From the NCBI GenBank assembly GCA_958510875.1, contig OY294072.1, forward strand, positions 3,224,001-3,288,000: a DNA stretch of 64,000 bases, given 5' to 3'. A program made the translations under genes and the position numbers. The notes under the pieces are model-generated. The model did no database searches. It saw only the letters and a program-made list of their open reading frames with translations, and was not told the DNA's origin. The DNA is from Endomychus coccineus. Taxonomy: Eukaryota > Arthropoda > Insecta > Coleoptera > Endomychidae. Each line of letters starts with the position of its first letter. Positions within the stretch are counted from its first letter, which is position 1. Shown in pieces: positions 25,501-38,165 of this stretch.

Positions 25501-28500
25501 TATCTTCAGTTTTCGAGATAAACGCGAAAATGTACAAAGCGAATGAATCGTCGATCTAGACTTTCTCATTGAGTATACTGAAATCGTTATTAGAACAGCT
25601 ATCGATATGAACTATTGGTCGGCATATTCAGAAATGTGTTTTAAGTTTGAATCTGGCACTGAAAATGATTTTAGAATACTCTTGGCTGAACACGTACACT
25701 CCTGGATCTCAAGATGTCATATCTTCAAATTTCGTGATGAACGCGACAATGTACGGAACGAACGAATCGTCAATCTAGACGTTCACATTGGGTATACTTA
25801 AATCGTTATTCGAACAGCTATCGGCAATAACTATGAGTCGGCATATCCAGGAATGTGTTCTGAATTTAAATTCGAGACTAAAAATGATTTTTAAAATCCT
25901 CCTGACTGAACGCGTACACTCCTAGATCCGAAAATGTCATATCTTCAGTTTTCGAGATGAACGCGACAATGTACGAAGCGAATGAAACGCCGATCTAGAC
26001 GTTCACATTGAGTATACTAAAATCGTTATCAGAACAGCTATCGACATGAACTATGGGCAGGCATATTCAGAAATATGTTTCATATTTGAATCCGGCACTG
26101 AAAATGATTCAAGAACCCTCTTGGCTGAACGAGTACACTCTTGGATCTGAAGATGTCATATCTTCAAATTTAGTGATAAATGCAACAATGTATGAAGCGA
26201 ACGTCGGCTTATCCAGGGATGTGTTCTAAATTTGAACTCGAGACTAGAAATGATTTTAGAATCCTCTTGGCTGAACGCGTACACTCCTGGATCTGAAGGT
26301 GTCATATTTTCTGTTTTCAAGATAAACGGGACAATGAACGAAGCGAACGAAACGTCGATTTGGACGTTTACATTGGGTATGCTAAGATCGTTATTAGAAA
26401 AGCTATCGACATGAACAGTGAGTCGGCATATTCAGAAATCTGTTTTAAATTTGGATCCGGCTATAAAATTTAATTGAAAAACCTCTTGGCTAAACGCGTA
26501 CCTACACTACTAGATCTGAAGATGTCATATTTTCAGTTCTCGAGATAACGCGTCAAAGAACGAAGCGAACGTATCGTCGATATAGACGTTTACTTAAATC
26601 GTTATCAGAACAGCTATCGCGATTAACTACGAGTCGGGATGTTCAGAAATATGTTCTTAATTTGAATCCGGGACTGAAAATGATTTTGGAATTCTCTTGG
26701 CTCAACGCGTACACTCCTGGATCTGAAGATGTCATATCTTCAGTTTTCAAGATAAACGCGACAATGTACGAAGCGAATGAATCGTCGATTCAGACGTTTA
26801 CATTGAGTAAACTAGAATCGTTATTAGACCAGCTATCGACATGAATTATGGGTCGGGATGTTCATAAATACGTTTTAAATTTGAACCCGGGACTAAAAAT
26901 TATTTTAAATTCCTCTTGGCTGAACGCGTACACTCCTGAATCTGGAGATGTCATATCTCCAGTTATCGAGATAAACGCGACAATGTACAGAGCGAACGAA
27001 TCGTCGATCTAGACGTTTACATTGGGTATACTTAAGTTGTTCTTAGAACAGCTATCGACATGAACCATGAGTCGGCATGTTCAGAAATATGTTTTGAATT
27101 TGAATCCGGGACTGAAAATGATTTTAGAATCCTCTCGGCTAAACGCGTACACTCCTGGATCTGAAGATCCAGGAGTGTCATATCTTCAAGTTTCGAGATA
27201 AACGCGACAATGTATGAACCGAATGAATCGTCCATCTAGACGTTCTCATTGAGTATACTGAAATCGTTATTAGAACAGCTATCGACATGAACTATTGGTC
27301 GGCATATTCAGAAATGTGTTTCAAATTTGAATCCGGCACTAAAAAAGATTTTAGAATCCTCTTGGCTGAACGCGTACACTCCTGAATCTGAAGATGTCAT
27401 ATTTTCAAATTTCGAGATAAACACGACAATGTACGGAACGAACGAATCGTCGATCTAGATGTTTACATTGGGTATACTCAAATCGTTATTCGAACAGCTA
27501 TCGACAATAACGATGAGTCGGCATATCAAGGAATGTGTTCTGAATTTGAACTCGAGACTAAAAATGATTTTAGAATCCTCTCGGCTAAACGCGTACACTC
27601 CTGGATCTGAAGATGTCATATCTTCAGTTTTCGAGATGAAGGCGACAATGTACGAAGCGAATGAAACGCCGATCTAGACGTTCACCTTGAGTATACTGAA
27701 ATCGTTATCAGAACAGCTATCAAGATGAACTATGGGTAGGCATATTCCGAAATGTGTTTTAAATTTGAATCCGGCACTAAAAATGATTCGAGAATCCTCT
27801 TTCAACGAGTACACTCCTAGATGTGAAGATGTCATATCTTCAAATTTCGAGATGGAAGCGACAATGTATGAAGCGAACGAATCGTCGATCTAGACGTTTA
27901 CATTGAGTATACTTAAATCGTTATTAGAACAGCTATCGACATTAACTATCAGTCAGCATATTTATGAGTTTCAAATTTGAATTCGGGACGTAAAATTATT
28001 TCAGAATCCTCTTGGCTAAACGCGTACACTCCTGGATCCGTAAATGTCATATCTTTAGTTTTCGAGATAAACGCGACAACGTATGAAGCGAATGAATCGT
28101 CGATCCAGACGTTTACATTGGGTATATCAAAATCGTTATAAGAACAGCTATTGACATGAACTATGTGTCGGGATATTCAGAAATATGTTTTAAATTTGAA
28201 TCCGGGACTAAAGATGATTTCAGAATCCTTTTCGCTGAACGCGTACACTCCTGGATCCGAAGATGTCATATCTTCAGTTCTCGAGATAAACGCTACATTG
28301 TACGGAGAGGACGAGTCGTCGATCTAGATGTTTACATTGGGTATACTAAAATCGTAATAAGAACAGCTATTGACATGAACTATGAGTCGGGATGTTCAGA
28401 AATAAATTCCGTATTCGAATCCGGGTCTAAAGATAATTTTTTAATCCTCTTGGCTGAACGCGTACACTCCTGGATCATGTCATATCTCCAGTTTTCCAGA

Positions 28501-28505
28501 TAAAC
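22540..28505. repeat. Satellite tandem duplication of about 2.98 kb (13-14 monomers, two copies)
   Basis: Copy 1 is about 22540-25518 and copy 2 about 25519-28500. Landmarks recur at offset 2979 up to about 27168 and at 2987 afterwards. The 8-bp change is an insertion at 27169-27176 in copy 2 (see findings). Shared oddities include AACGTCGGCTTATCCAGGG (23222/26201) and the GGATGTGTTCTAAATTTG monomer. The copies are close to identical, so the duplication is recent relative to monomer divergence. Confidence 0.9.
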
Positions 28506-29070
28506 GCGACATTGTATGAAGCGAATGAATTGTCGATCTAGACGTTTACATTGGGTATACTAAAATCGTTATAAAAACAGCTATTGACATGAACTATGGG
28601 TCGGGATGTTTCGAAATATGTTTCAAATTAGAATCCGGGACTAAAAATAATTTCAAAATCCTCTTGTCCAACCACGTACACTCCTGGATCCGAAGATGTC
28701 ATATCTTCAGTTCTCGAGATAAACGCTACATTGTACGGAGAGGACGAGTCGTCGATCTAGATGTTTACATTGGGTATACTAAAATCGTAATAAGAACAGC
28801 TATTGACATGAACTATGAGTCGGGATGTTCAGAAATAAATTCCGTATTCGAATCCGGGTCTAAAGATAATTTTTTAATCCTCTTGGCTGAACGCGTACAC
28901 TCCTGGATCATGTCATATCTCCAGTTTTCCAGATAAACGCGACATTGTATGAAGCGAATGAATTGTCGATCTAGACGTTTACATTGGGTATACTAAAATC
29001 GTTATAAAAACAGCTATTGACATGAACTATGGGTCGGGATGTTTCGAAATATGTTTCAAATTTGAATCCT
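28245..29070. repeat. Two-monomer tandem duplication, 433-bp offset
   Basis: The pair of monomers starting at ATCCGAAGATGTCATATC (about 28255) with the rare ACGCTACATTGTACGGAGAG and the CTGGATCATGTCAT deletion type is repeated immediately (28245-28677 and 28678-29070). The internal sequence is virtually unchanged, marking a very recent event at the end of the 2.98-kb duplication. Confidence 0.88.
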
Positions 29071-29944
29071 GGACTGAAAATAATTTTAAAATCCTCTTGT
29101 ATAACCGCGTACACTCCTGGATCTGAAGCGAACGAATCGTCGACTTGGACGTTTACATTGGGTATACTTAAATCGTTATTAGAACAGCTATCGCCATTGA
29201 CTGTAGGTCAGGATATCCAGAAATATGTTCTAATTTTGAATCCGGAACTAAAAAAATTATTTTAGAATCCTCTTGGCTCAACGCGTACACTCCTGGATTT
29301 GAAGATGTCATATCTTTAGTTTTCGAGATAAATGCGACAATGTACGAAGCGAATGAATCGTCGTTTCAGATGTTCACATTCAGTAAACTAGAATCGTTAT
29401 TAGACCAGCTATCGACATGAATTATGGATCAGGATGTTCATGAACATGTTTTAAATTTGAAACCGCGACTAAAAATGATTTCGAAATCCTCTTGGCTGAA
29501 CGCGTACACTCCTGAATCTGAAGATGTCATATCTTCAGTTTTCGAGATAAACGCGAAAATGTACGAAGCGAACGAATCGTCGATCTAGACGTCTACATTG
29601 GGTATATTTAAGTTGTTCTTAGAACAGCTATCGACATGAACTATGAGTCGGGATGTTCAGAAATATGTTTTGAATTTGAATTCGGGACTAAAAATGATTT
29701 CAGAATACTATTGGCTGAACGCGTCGACTCCTGGATCGGAAGATATCATATCTTCAGTTTTCGAGATAAACGCGACAATGTACGAAGAGAACGAATCGTC
29801 GATCTAGACGTTTACATTGGGTATACTTAAATTGTTATTAGAACAGCTATCGACAATAACTATGAGTCGGCATATCCAGGATTGTGTTCTAGATTTGAAC
29901 TCGGGACTAATAATGATTTCAGAATCCTCTTGGCTAAATGCGTA

Positions 29945-32900
29945 CACTCCTGGATCCGTAGATGTCATATCTTCAGTTTCCGAGATAAACGCGACAATGA
30001 ACGAAGCGAATGAATCGTCGATCCAGACGTTTACATTGGGTATACCAAAATCGTTATAAGAACAGCTATTGACATGAACAATGAGTCGGCATAGTTATGT
30101 GTTTTAAATTTGAATCCGGGACTAAAAATGATTTTAGAATCCTTTTGGCTAAACACGTACACTCGTGGTTCTGAAGATATCATATCTTCAGTTTCCGAGA
30201 TGAACGCGACATTAAACGAAGAGAACGAGTCGTCGATCTAAATGTTTACATTGGGTATACTAAAATCGTTATGAGAACAGCCATTGACATGAACTATGGG
30301 TCGGGATGTTCAGAAATATATTTTAAATTTAAATCCGGGTCTAAAGATAATTTTAAAATCCTCTTGTCTGACCGAGTACATTCATGGATCTGAAGATGTC
30401 ATATCTTCAGTTTTCGCGATAACAGGACAATGTCCGAAGCGATTGAATAGTCGAACTGGACGTTTACATTGGGTGAACCTACATCGTTATAAGAACAGCT
30501 ATCGTTATAAGAACAGCTATATGTTTCAAATTTGAATCCGGGACTAAAAATGATTCTGTAATTCTCCCTGCTGAGCGCGTACACTCCTGGATCTGGAGAT
30601 GTCATATTTTCAGTTTTCGAGATAAACGCGACAACGCACGGATCGAATGAATCATCGAACCAGACGTCTACATTGGGAATACCAAAATCGTTATCAGAAC
30701 AGCTATTGACATGAACTATGTGTCGGGATGTTCAGAAATATGTTTTAAATTCGAACCCGGGAATAAGAATAATTTCAGAATCCTCTTTGCTAAACGCGTA
30801 CTCTTCTGGATCTGAAGATGTCATATCTTCATTTTTCGAGATAAACGCGACAATGTACGAAGCGAATTAATCGTCGATCATAGTTACTGACATGAACTAT
30901 GGATCGAGATGTTCAGAAATACGTTTCAAATTTGAATCCGGGAATAAAAATGATTACAATATCCTCTTGTCTAAACGCGTACACTCCTGGATCTGGAGAA
31001 ATCATATATTCAGTTATCGAGATAAACGCGACAATGCACGTAGCGAATGAATCGTCGATCTGAAAGTTTACATTGGGTATACTAGAATCGTTATAAGAAC
31101 AACTATCGTCATGAAATATGGGTCGGGATGTTCAGAAATATGTTTTAAATTTGAATCCGGGACTAAATATGATTTTAGGATCCTCTTGGCTAAACGCGTG
31201 CACTCCTGGATCTGAAGATGTTATATCTTCAGTTTCTGAAATAAAAACGACAATGTACGAAGCGAATGAATCGTCGATCTGGACGTTTACATTGGGTATA
31301 TAAGAATCGTTATAAGAACAGCTATTGACATGAAATATGAGTCGGGATGTTCAGAAATATGTTTTAAATTTGAATCCGTGGCAATAGATTATTTTAGAAT
31401 CCCCTTGGCAAACGCGTAAACTCCTGGATCTTAAGATGTCATATCTTCAGATTTCGAGATGAACGCGACAATGTACGAAGCGAATAAATCGTCGATCTAG
31501 ACGTTCACATTGAGTATACTGACATCGTTATTAGAACAGTTATCGAAATGAACTATGGGTCGGCATATTCAGAAATGTGTTTTGAATTTGAATCCAGAAC
31601 GAAAAAATGATTTCAGAATCCTCTTGGCTGAACGCGTTCACTCCTGGATTTGAAGATGTCATTTCTTCAAATTTCGAGATTAAAAAAAACAACGTACGGA
31701 GCGAACGAATCGTTGATCTAGACGTTTACATTGGGTATACCTAAATCGTTATTAGAACAGCTTATCGACATTAACTATGAGTCGGCATATCCAGGAATGT
31801 GTTCTAAATTTCAACTCGGAACTAAAAATGATTTTGGAATCTTTTTGGTTTAACGCGTACTCTCCTGGATCCGAAAATGTCATAATATGTCCGAGATAAA
31901 CGCGACAATGTACGAAGCGAATGAATCGTCGATCTAGACGCTCACATTGAGTATACTAACATTGTTATTAGAACAGCTATTAACATGAACTATTTGTCGG
32001 GATGTTCGGAAATATATTTTAAATTTGAATCCGGGACTAAAATTGATTTTAGAATCCTTTCGGCTAAACGGGTACACTCCTGGATCCGTAGATGTCATAT
32101 CTTCAGTTTCCGAGATAAACGCGACAATGAACGAAGCGAATGAATCGTCGATCCAGACGTTTACATTGGGTATACCAAAATCGTTATAAGAACAGCTATT
32201 GACATGAACAATGAGTCGGCATAGTTATGTGTTTTAAATTTGAATCCGGGACTAAAAATGATTTAAGAATCCTTCTGGCTAAACACGTACACTCGTGGTT
32301 CTGAAGATATCATATCTTCAGTTTCCGAGATGAACGCGACATTAAACGAAGAGAACGAGTCGTCGATCTAAATGTTTACATTGGGTATACTAAAATCGTT
32401 ATGAGAACAGCCATTGACATGAACTATGGGTCGGGATGTTCAGAAATATATTTTAAATTTAAATCCGGGTCTAAAGATAATTTTAAAATCCTCTTGTCTG
32501 ACCGAGTACATTCATGGATCTGAAGATGTCATATCTTCAGTTTTCGCGATAACAGGACAATGTCCGAAGCGATTGAATAGTCGAACTGGACGTTTACATT
32601 GGGTGAACCTTCATCGTTATAAGAACAGCTATCGTTATAAGAACAGCTATATGTTTCAAATTTGAATCCGGGACTAAAAATGATTCTATAATTCTCCCTG
32701 CTGAGCGCGTACACTCCTGGATCTGGAGATGTCATATTTTCAGTTTTCGAGATAAACGCGACAATGCACGGACCGAATGAATCATCGAACCAGACGTCTA
32801 CATTGGGAATACCAAAATCGTTATCAGAACAGCTATTGACATGAACTATGTGTCGGGATGTTCAGAAATATGTTTTAAATTCGAATCCGGGAATAAGAAT

Positions 32901-34000
32901 AATTTTAGAATCCTCTTGGCTAAACGCGTACTCTTCTGGATCTGAAGATGTCATATCTTCATTTTTCGAGATAAACGCGACAATGTACGAAGCGAATTAA
33001 TCGTCGATCATAGTTACTGACATGAACTATGGATCGAGATGTTCAGAAATATGTTTCAAATTTGAATCCGGGAATAAAAATGATTACAATATCCTCTTGT
33101 CTAAACGCGTACACTCCTGGATCTGGAGAAATCATATATTCAGTTATCGAGATAAACGCGACAATGCACGTAGCGAATGAATCGTCGATCTGAAAGTTTA
33201 CATTGGGTATACTAGAATCGTTATAAGAACAGCTATTGACATGAAATATGAGTCGGGATGTTCAGAAATATGTTTTAAATTTGAATCCGTGGCAATAAAT
33301 TATTTTAGAATCCCCTTGGCAAACGCGTAAACTCCTGGATCTTAAGATGTCATATCTTCAGATTTCGAGATGAACGCGACAATGTACGAAGCGAATAAAT
33401 CGTCGATCTAGACGTTCACATTGAGTATACTGACATCGTTATTAGAACAGTTATCGAAATGAACTATGGGTCGGCATATTCAGAAATGTGTTTTGAATTT
33501 GAATCCAGAACGAAAAAATGATTTCAGAATCCTCTTGGCTGAACGCGTACACTCCTGGATTTGAAGATGTCATTTCTTCAAATTTCGAGATTAAAAAAAA
33601 CAACGTACGGAGCGAACGAATCGTTGATCTAGACGTTTACATTGGGTATACCTAAATCGTTATTAGAACAGCTTATCGACATTAACTATGAGTCGGCATA
33701 TCCAGGAATGTGTTCTAAATTTTAACTCGGAACTAAAAATGATTTTGGAATCTTTTTGGTTTAACGCGTACACTCCTGGATCCGAAAATGTCATAATATG
33801 TCCGAGATAAACGCGACAATGTACGAAGCGAATGAATCGTCGATCTAGACGCTCACATTGAGTATACTAAAATTGTTATTAGAACAGCTATTAACATGAA
33901 CTATTTGTCGGGATGTTCAGAAATATATTTTAAATTTGAATCCGGGACTAAAATTGATTTTAGAATCCTTTCGGCTAAACGGGTACACTCCTGGATCTGA
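29945..34000. repeat. Satellite tandem duplication of about 2130 bp
   Basis: Copy 1 is about 29945-32070 and copy 2 about 32075-34000. Both start with ATCCGTAGATGTCATATC and share GCATAGTTATGTG, the triple ATCGTTATAAGAACAGCT repeat near 30485/32615 and the AAAAAAAACAACGTACGG run. In copy 1 an extra monomer lies at about 31098-31315, so downstream landmarks have offset 1912 instead of 2130. One monomer was lost from copy 2 or gained in copy 1. Confidence 0.88.
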
Positions 34001-34441
34001 GGATGTCATATCTTCAGTTTTCGAGATAAATGCGACATTATACGAAGAGAACGAGTCGTCGATCTGAATGGTTACATTGGGTATACTATAATCGTTATAA
34101 GAACAGCTATTGACATGAACTATGGTTCGGGTGGTTCAGAAATATATTTTAAATTTGAATCCGGGTCTGAAAATGATTTTAAATATTCTTGGCTGAACGC
34201 GTACACTCCTGGATCATGTCCTATCTCCAGTTCTCGAGATGAACGCGACAATGTATGGAGCGAATGAATCGTCGTTCTAGACGTTTACATCGAGTTTACT
34301 AAAATCGTTATTAAAGAAGCTATTGACATGAATCATAGGTCGGGAGGTTTCGAGATATGATTTTAGAATCCTCTTGGCTGAACGCGTACACTCCTGGATC
34401 TGAAGATGTCATATCTTCAGTTTTCGGGATAAAGACGTTCA

Positions 34442-34451
34442 CATTGGGTAT
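34442..34451. repeat. Target-site duplication CATTGGGTA(T), left copy (right copy 39576-39585)
   Basis: The satellite reads ACATTGGGTA before the tail and restarts at CATTGGGTATACTC after the 5' end, giving 9 bp or 10 bp depending on the last T. This fits target-primed reverse transcription with staggered nicks and proves the insertion entered a satellite monomer. Confidence 0.9.
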
Positions 34452-34470
34452 CAATCAATCAATCAATCAG
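34451..34470 (-). repeat. 3' tail of the non-LTR element, (TTGA)n
   Basis: Four or more TCAA units on the plus strand, i.e. TTGA/ATTG repeats at the RNA 3' end in place of poly(A). Such tetranucleotide tails occur in several insect non-LTR clades. Confidence 0.85.
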
Positions 34471-34541
34471 AACGGGGGCGAACGAGTCCGGAGCACTTAG
34501 ACCGCTTGATTGGGTCTATTGTGCGCCCCTTGATACGAGAA

Positions 34542-37500
34542 TCAATCCAGCAGGCCCAAGGCCATGCCAAAAGCTAAGATTTTGCCTGGACTGATATCTC
34601 TTATTGCTTCAGGCAGCATATATGTACTGCCAAGGTGTTGTAGCCTGAGAGAAGCCAGTGCTGGACATTCTGCTAGGATATGAGAGGCAGTTTCATCCGC
34701 CTCCCCACATCTACTACAAATTGAGTCTTCGACAATGCCCATTGTGTGTAGATGTTCATTCAGATGACAGTGTCCTGTGAGGAGTCCTGTCACCAGTTTT
34801 AGGCCTCTCCTGCTCATAGAAAGTAGGGTTTTAGAGAGTTTAGGCGAGATTTTCCTGATGTGGAGCTTCGCCTGCCTCATGCCTTGGGAACCACGCCAGA
34901 TCGAGAGCCACTGTCTGTCCAGCAGCTCCTTGAGGGCGTGGAGCCCGGTGGTCGATGAAATTCCGATCGTGGAGTCGGGGCCAGGGGCGCTCAAGGAGCC
35001 CCGTTTGGCCAATTCATCGGCCACTTTGTTTCCCTTCACACCAGAATGGGCAGGTACCCACACTAGCTGAAGTTTGTTTCTTCTGGCTAATTCAACCAGA
35101 GTTTCCCTGCACTCCAAGACAAGCCTAGAAGTCATTCTGTGGGCGCGAAGTGCGCCCAGGGCCGCTCGGCTGTCAGTGCAGATGTAAATCCGTTCACCTC
35201 GGTAGTTCAGTCTAAGGTTTTCCAGGGCACATGTCCGTATTGCACAGACCTCAGCCTGAAAAACGGTTGCGTGGCCACCTGGGGAAACTGAAATCTCCCT
35301 TCTGAGTGTGCGCGAGTAGACTCCGGCTCCGCTGAACCCGCCAGTCTTAGACCCGTCCGTGAACCACAAGAGTCCCCCTGGCGGAAGCGGTCCACAGTCC
35401 TTGTTCATCCAGTCCGTCCTCTGAGTTATGAGAATGTCTGGTGTTTGAAACCTGACCGCCGGAGCTATCGCATCCTGCGTCTGTCGGAGGATCGGGCAGT
35501 TCTCGGCTGTCCGAATGAGTTGTAGAGGAACGATACCCACCAGAACCTCCAGAGCCCTGGTGGGTGCGGTCCTCATAGCCCTCGTTATCCCCACGCAGAC
35601 AAGTCGTTGAGCCTTGTCCAGCGCCAGACGGGACAAAGCCGTTTCTGTCGCCGGCCACCACACAACGGCTGCGTAGGTTATGATTGGGCGGATCATGGCC
35701 GTGTAGATCCAGTGCAGGACCTGTGGCCGTAGACCCCATGTGTTCGCAAATGCTTTCCTGCGTGCCCATAAGGAAGCAACGGCCTTCCTTACCCGGGTTT
35801 CCAGGTGCATTTTCCAGCTCAGTTTAGCATAGGGGATAACTCCAAGGTACTTCACTGAGCCTTTCATGTGCAGGGACCTCCCAAACAGACGAATGTCTGG
35901 TAGCGGACCCAGTTTCCGTTTCCTCGTGGAAAGAACCGCTTCGGTCTTTTCAGGATTCACCCTGAGTCCCTCGTCCTGGCATCAGCGTGCAACGATGGCA
36001 AGTGCGGTATTTTGCAGCTCGCACAAGGTGGCCGAATGTCTTCCGAGGGTCACAGCTGCCAAGTCGTCTGCGTAAGCTTGGGCGTAAAACCCAGCCTCAT
36101 TCAGCTCGACCAACAAACTGTCCACCACCAGGCACCAAAGGAGCGGAGACAGTACTCCTCCCTGAGGGCACCCACGGGTGACGTATGTACATGCGACGCT
36201 GCCATTATGGTGCGCCGTTATCAGTCTCTGCGAGAGAATGGACTTGATCCACCTGACCAAGGTGTGATCGATTCCATGTCTCTCCGCAGCATGACACATG
36301 GACTCGAAGAACGTATTGTCAAACGCCCCTTCTATATCCAGGAAAACGCCAACGGCGCACTGTCCGAGGTTAATAGCTCCTTCGATCTGGGTTACCAGGT
36401 GATGAAGGGCCGTCTCGGTTGATTTGCCAGCCTGATAGGCGTACTGTCGACGGTGAAGCGGAAAATCCGTTCGGGCGCCGTCTTTTATATACCTATCAAT
36501 CAACCTCTCCAGCGCTTTCAAGAGAAAGGATGTGAGGCTAATAGGGCGGAAAGATTTGGCTTGAGTGAAGTCAGTTCTTTCCGCCTTAGGAATGAAAACG
36601 ACTTTGACCGATCTCCAAAGCCTTGGTATAAAGGCGGAGGCGATACAAAATCGGAATATCCGGAGCACCGGGATGATGATAAGCTCCAAGCCCTCTTGTA
36701 AGAGAGCCGGGAAGATTTCATCCTCACCCGGTGATTTATAGGGCGCAAAGCTCGAGATGGCTCAGCGCACTCTTTCATAGCTCACCACATTCGAGGCCAT
36801 CCTGTAGTCAGTCGCTCTCGCGTTGACACGGGAGTCCTCGGGTGGTGTGCCTATGAGGTTGTCATCAGACCCGGGGAAATGCACCGACATTAGATGTCGT
36901 AGCGTTTCGTCCGGGGATGACGTGTACTCCCCGTTCGGCAGGATCACTGATCCTGTGCCAATCGAGGAATCCTTGGAGAGGGCCTTGCATAACCTCGCTG
37001 CTGACGGCATCTTATTGATGCCCCCACAGTAGGTACGCCACGAATCTCTTTTGGAGCTCCTCAGAGCTTTGTTATAGTTCTTTTGGGCGACTTTAAAGGT
37101 CTCCCAGTCTGAACTACACGACGTCCTCTTTGCCTTGTTGAAGAGTTTTCTTACCCGTTTCCGATGTTCCTCCACTTGGGAAGTCCACCAGGGGATGTTG
37201 TTGCCGTCCCTCCGTCGTTTGAGGGAGCAGCATACTTCATAAGTAGAGGTCAGGGCCTTGCTGATTTTACACACAGCGGCATCAGCCTCTTCCCGACCTC
37301 CTTGAAATGCAGGAAGATGAGAGAGCCTAACGCTTAGTTCCTCTCTGAATAGGTCCCAGTTGGTGGCTCTCGGATTCCTGTAATACTTGTCTGGGTTGGA
37401 ATCAGATTCCAACTCAAACAGAATGTGTCTATGATCCGAAAGTGAGACTTCCGTTGACACAGATGGAAATCTTCGGACCCAACCCTTGATTGCTCTGGAG

Positions 37501-38084
37501 CTAAGGGTTAAGTCAATTATTTCCTGTCTGCGTGTGGTGAAGTAGGTAGGCGTTGACCCTCTATTGAGGACCTCCAGCTGAGAAGAAATGAGGAACTCAA
37601 GCAGCGCCGTCCCTCTCGAATTGACGTCCGAACTTCCCCACACCGTGTGGTGAGAATTGGCGTCGCATCCCAGAAGGAGTGACACTCCTTGCCCCTCACA
37701 ACGTCTAACTAATTCGGCCACTTCCGCAGGAGGAGGGTTGCTGGAGCCGTAGGGAACGTATGCAGAGCAAACTACCACCTCCGTTCGGACTCCTTCCACA
37801 AGGTGCCATATCCTAACCGCAACCAGATCCCTGTGACAGAATTCCGGCATCGGGAAGGCTTCGACATCCTTTGTGAAGATGCACGCTCTCGGCATCTCCT
37901 CAGAGGTACAATAATGTAGCGTGCCTCCTTTTTGGCGTAGGCCTTTTACACGGTCGTGGTAAGCCCACGGCTCTTGTATCAAGCATACGTTTATTTTGAG
38001 CTCAGAGAGCCTTTTCATCAACACTGCAGTCGAAGACTTGCCGTGCTGAAGGTTAGCCTGCAAAAATTTTATTTTGCCTGCCAT
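34542..38084 (-). pseudogene. Non-LTR retrotransposon ORF2: APE endonuclease, reverse transcriptase, RNase H
   Basis: About 1180 codons in one frame with two internal TGA codons (36762-36764 and just after 35982). The endonuclease domain covers residues 1 to about 225 (LQANLQHGKSS, IQEPWAY, GCDANSHHTVWGS, SLSDHRHILFEL). The RT covers about 450-720: KSFRPISLTSFLLKALERLI, AVGVFLDIEGAFDN (motif A), GCPQGGVLSPLLW (motif B) and AYADDLAAV (motif C). RNase H covers about 900-1030 (FTDGSK, a Glu in FQAEVCAI, CTDSRAAL and HSGVKGNKVADELA). The C-terminus has CSRCGEADETASHILAEC. All catalytic residues I can check are present. Each TGA follows an Arg codon where a Trp would fit, so both could come from single TGG-to-TGA changes. 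The start was chosen as the ATG of MAGKIKFLQANL, 81 nt after ORF1. Confidence 0.93.
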
Positions 38085-38137
38085 TTTGAAATAATCCCGG
38101 CTAAAGAGAAAATCCCTCAGCCTGAGCTCGTACGTTA

Positions 38138-38165
38138 GGAAAGGCCGAGAGGTCTCGGCCTTTCC
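38138..38165 (-). promoter_or_regulatory. Perfect 13-bp hairpin directly after the ORF1 stop codon
   Basis: GGAAAGGCCGAGA and TCTCGGCCTTTCC pair without mismatch around a 2-nt loop. On the transcript strand the stem begins at the base following the ORF1 TAG (38168-38166) and lies about 54 nt before the ORF2 ATG. A structure between the two ORFs may affect re-initiation for ORF2. That is inference by analogy with translational coupling known for the non-LTR element SART1. Confidence 0.7.

Larger units (their letters stand above)
17876..34450. repeat. 219-bp satellite array, block B
   Basis: Same monomer family as block A, about 76 copies, with added subfamilies: TCTTCAAATTTCGAG monomers usually paired with GGCATATTCAGAAATGTG; monomers with the extra bases in ACGCGTACCTACACTACTGG plus GAGATAACGCG (first near 23519); GGCATAGTTATGTG monomers (about 30085); and monomers lacking TGAAG, which read CTGGATCATGTCAT (about 28470). 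I see no gene. Local open frames up to 136 codons fall out of the 73-codon period. The block ends at the target site of the non-LTR element. Confidence 0.97.
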
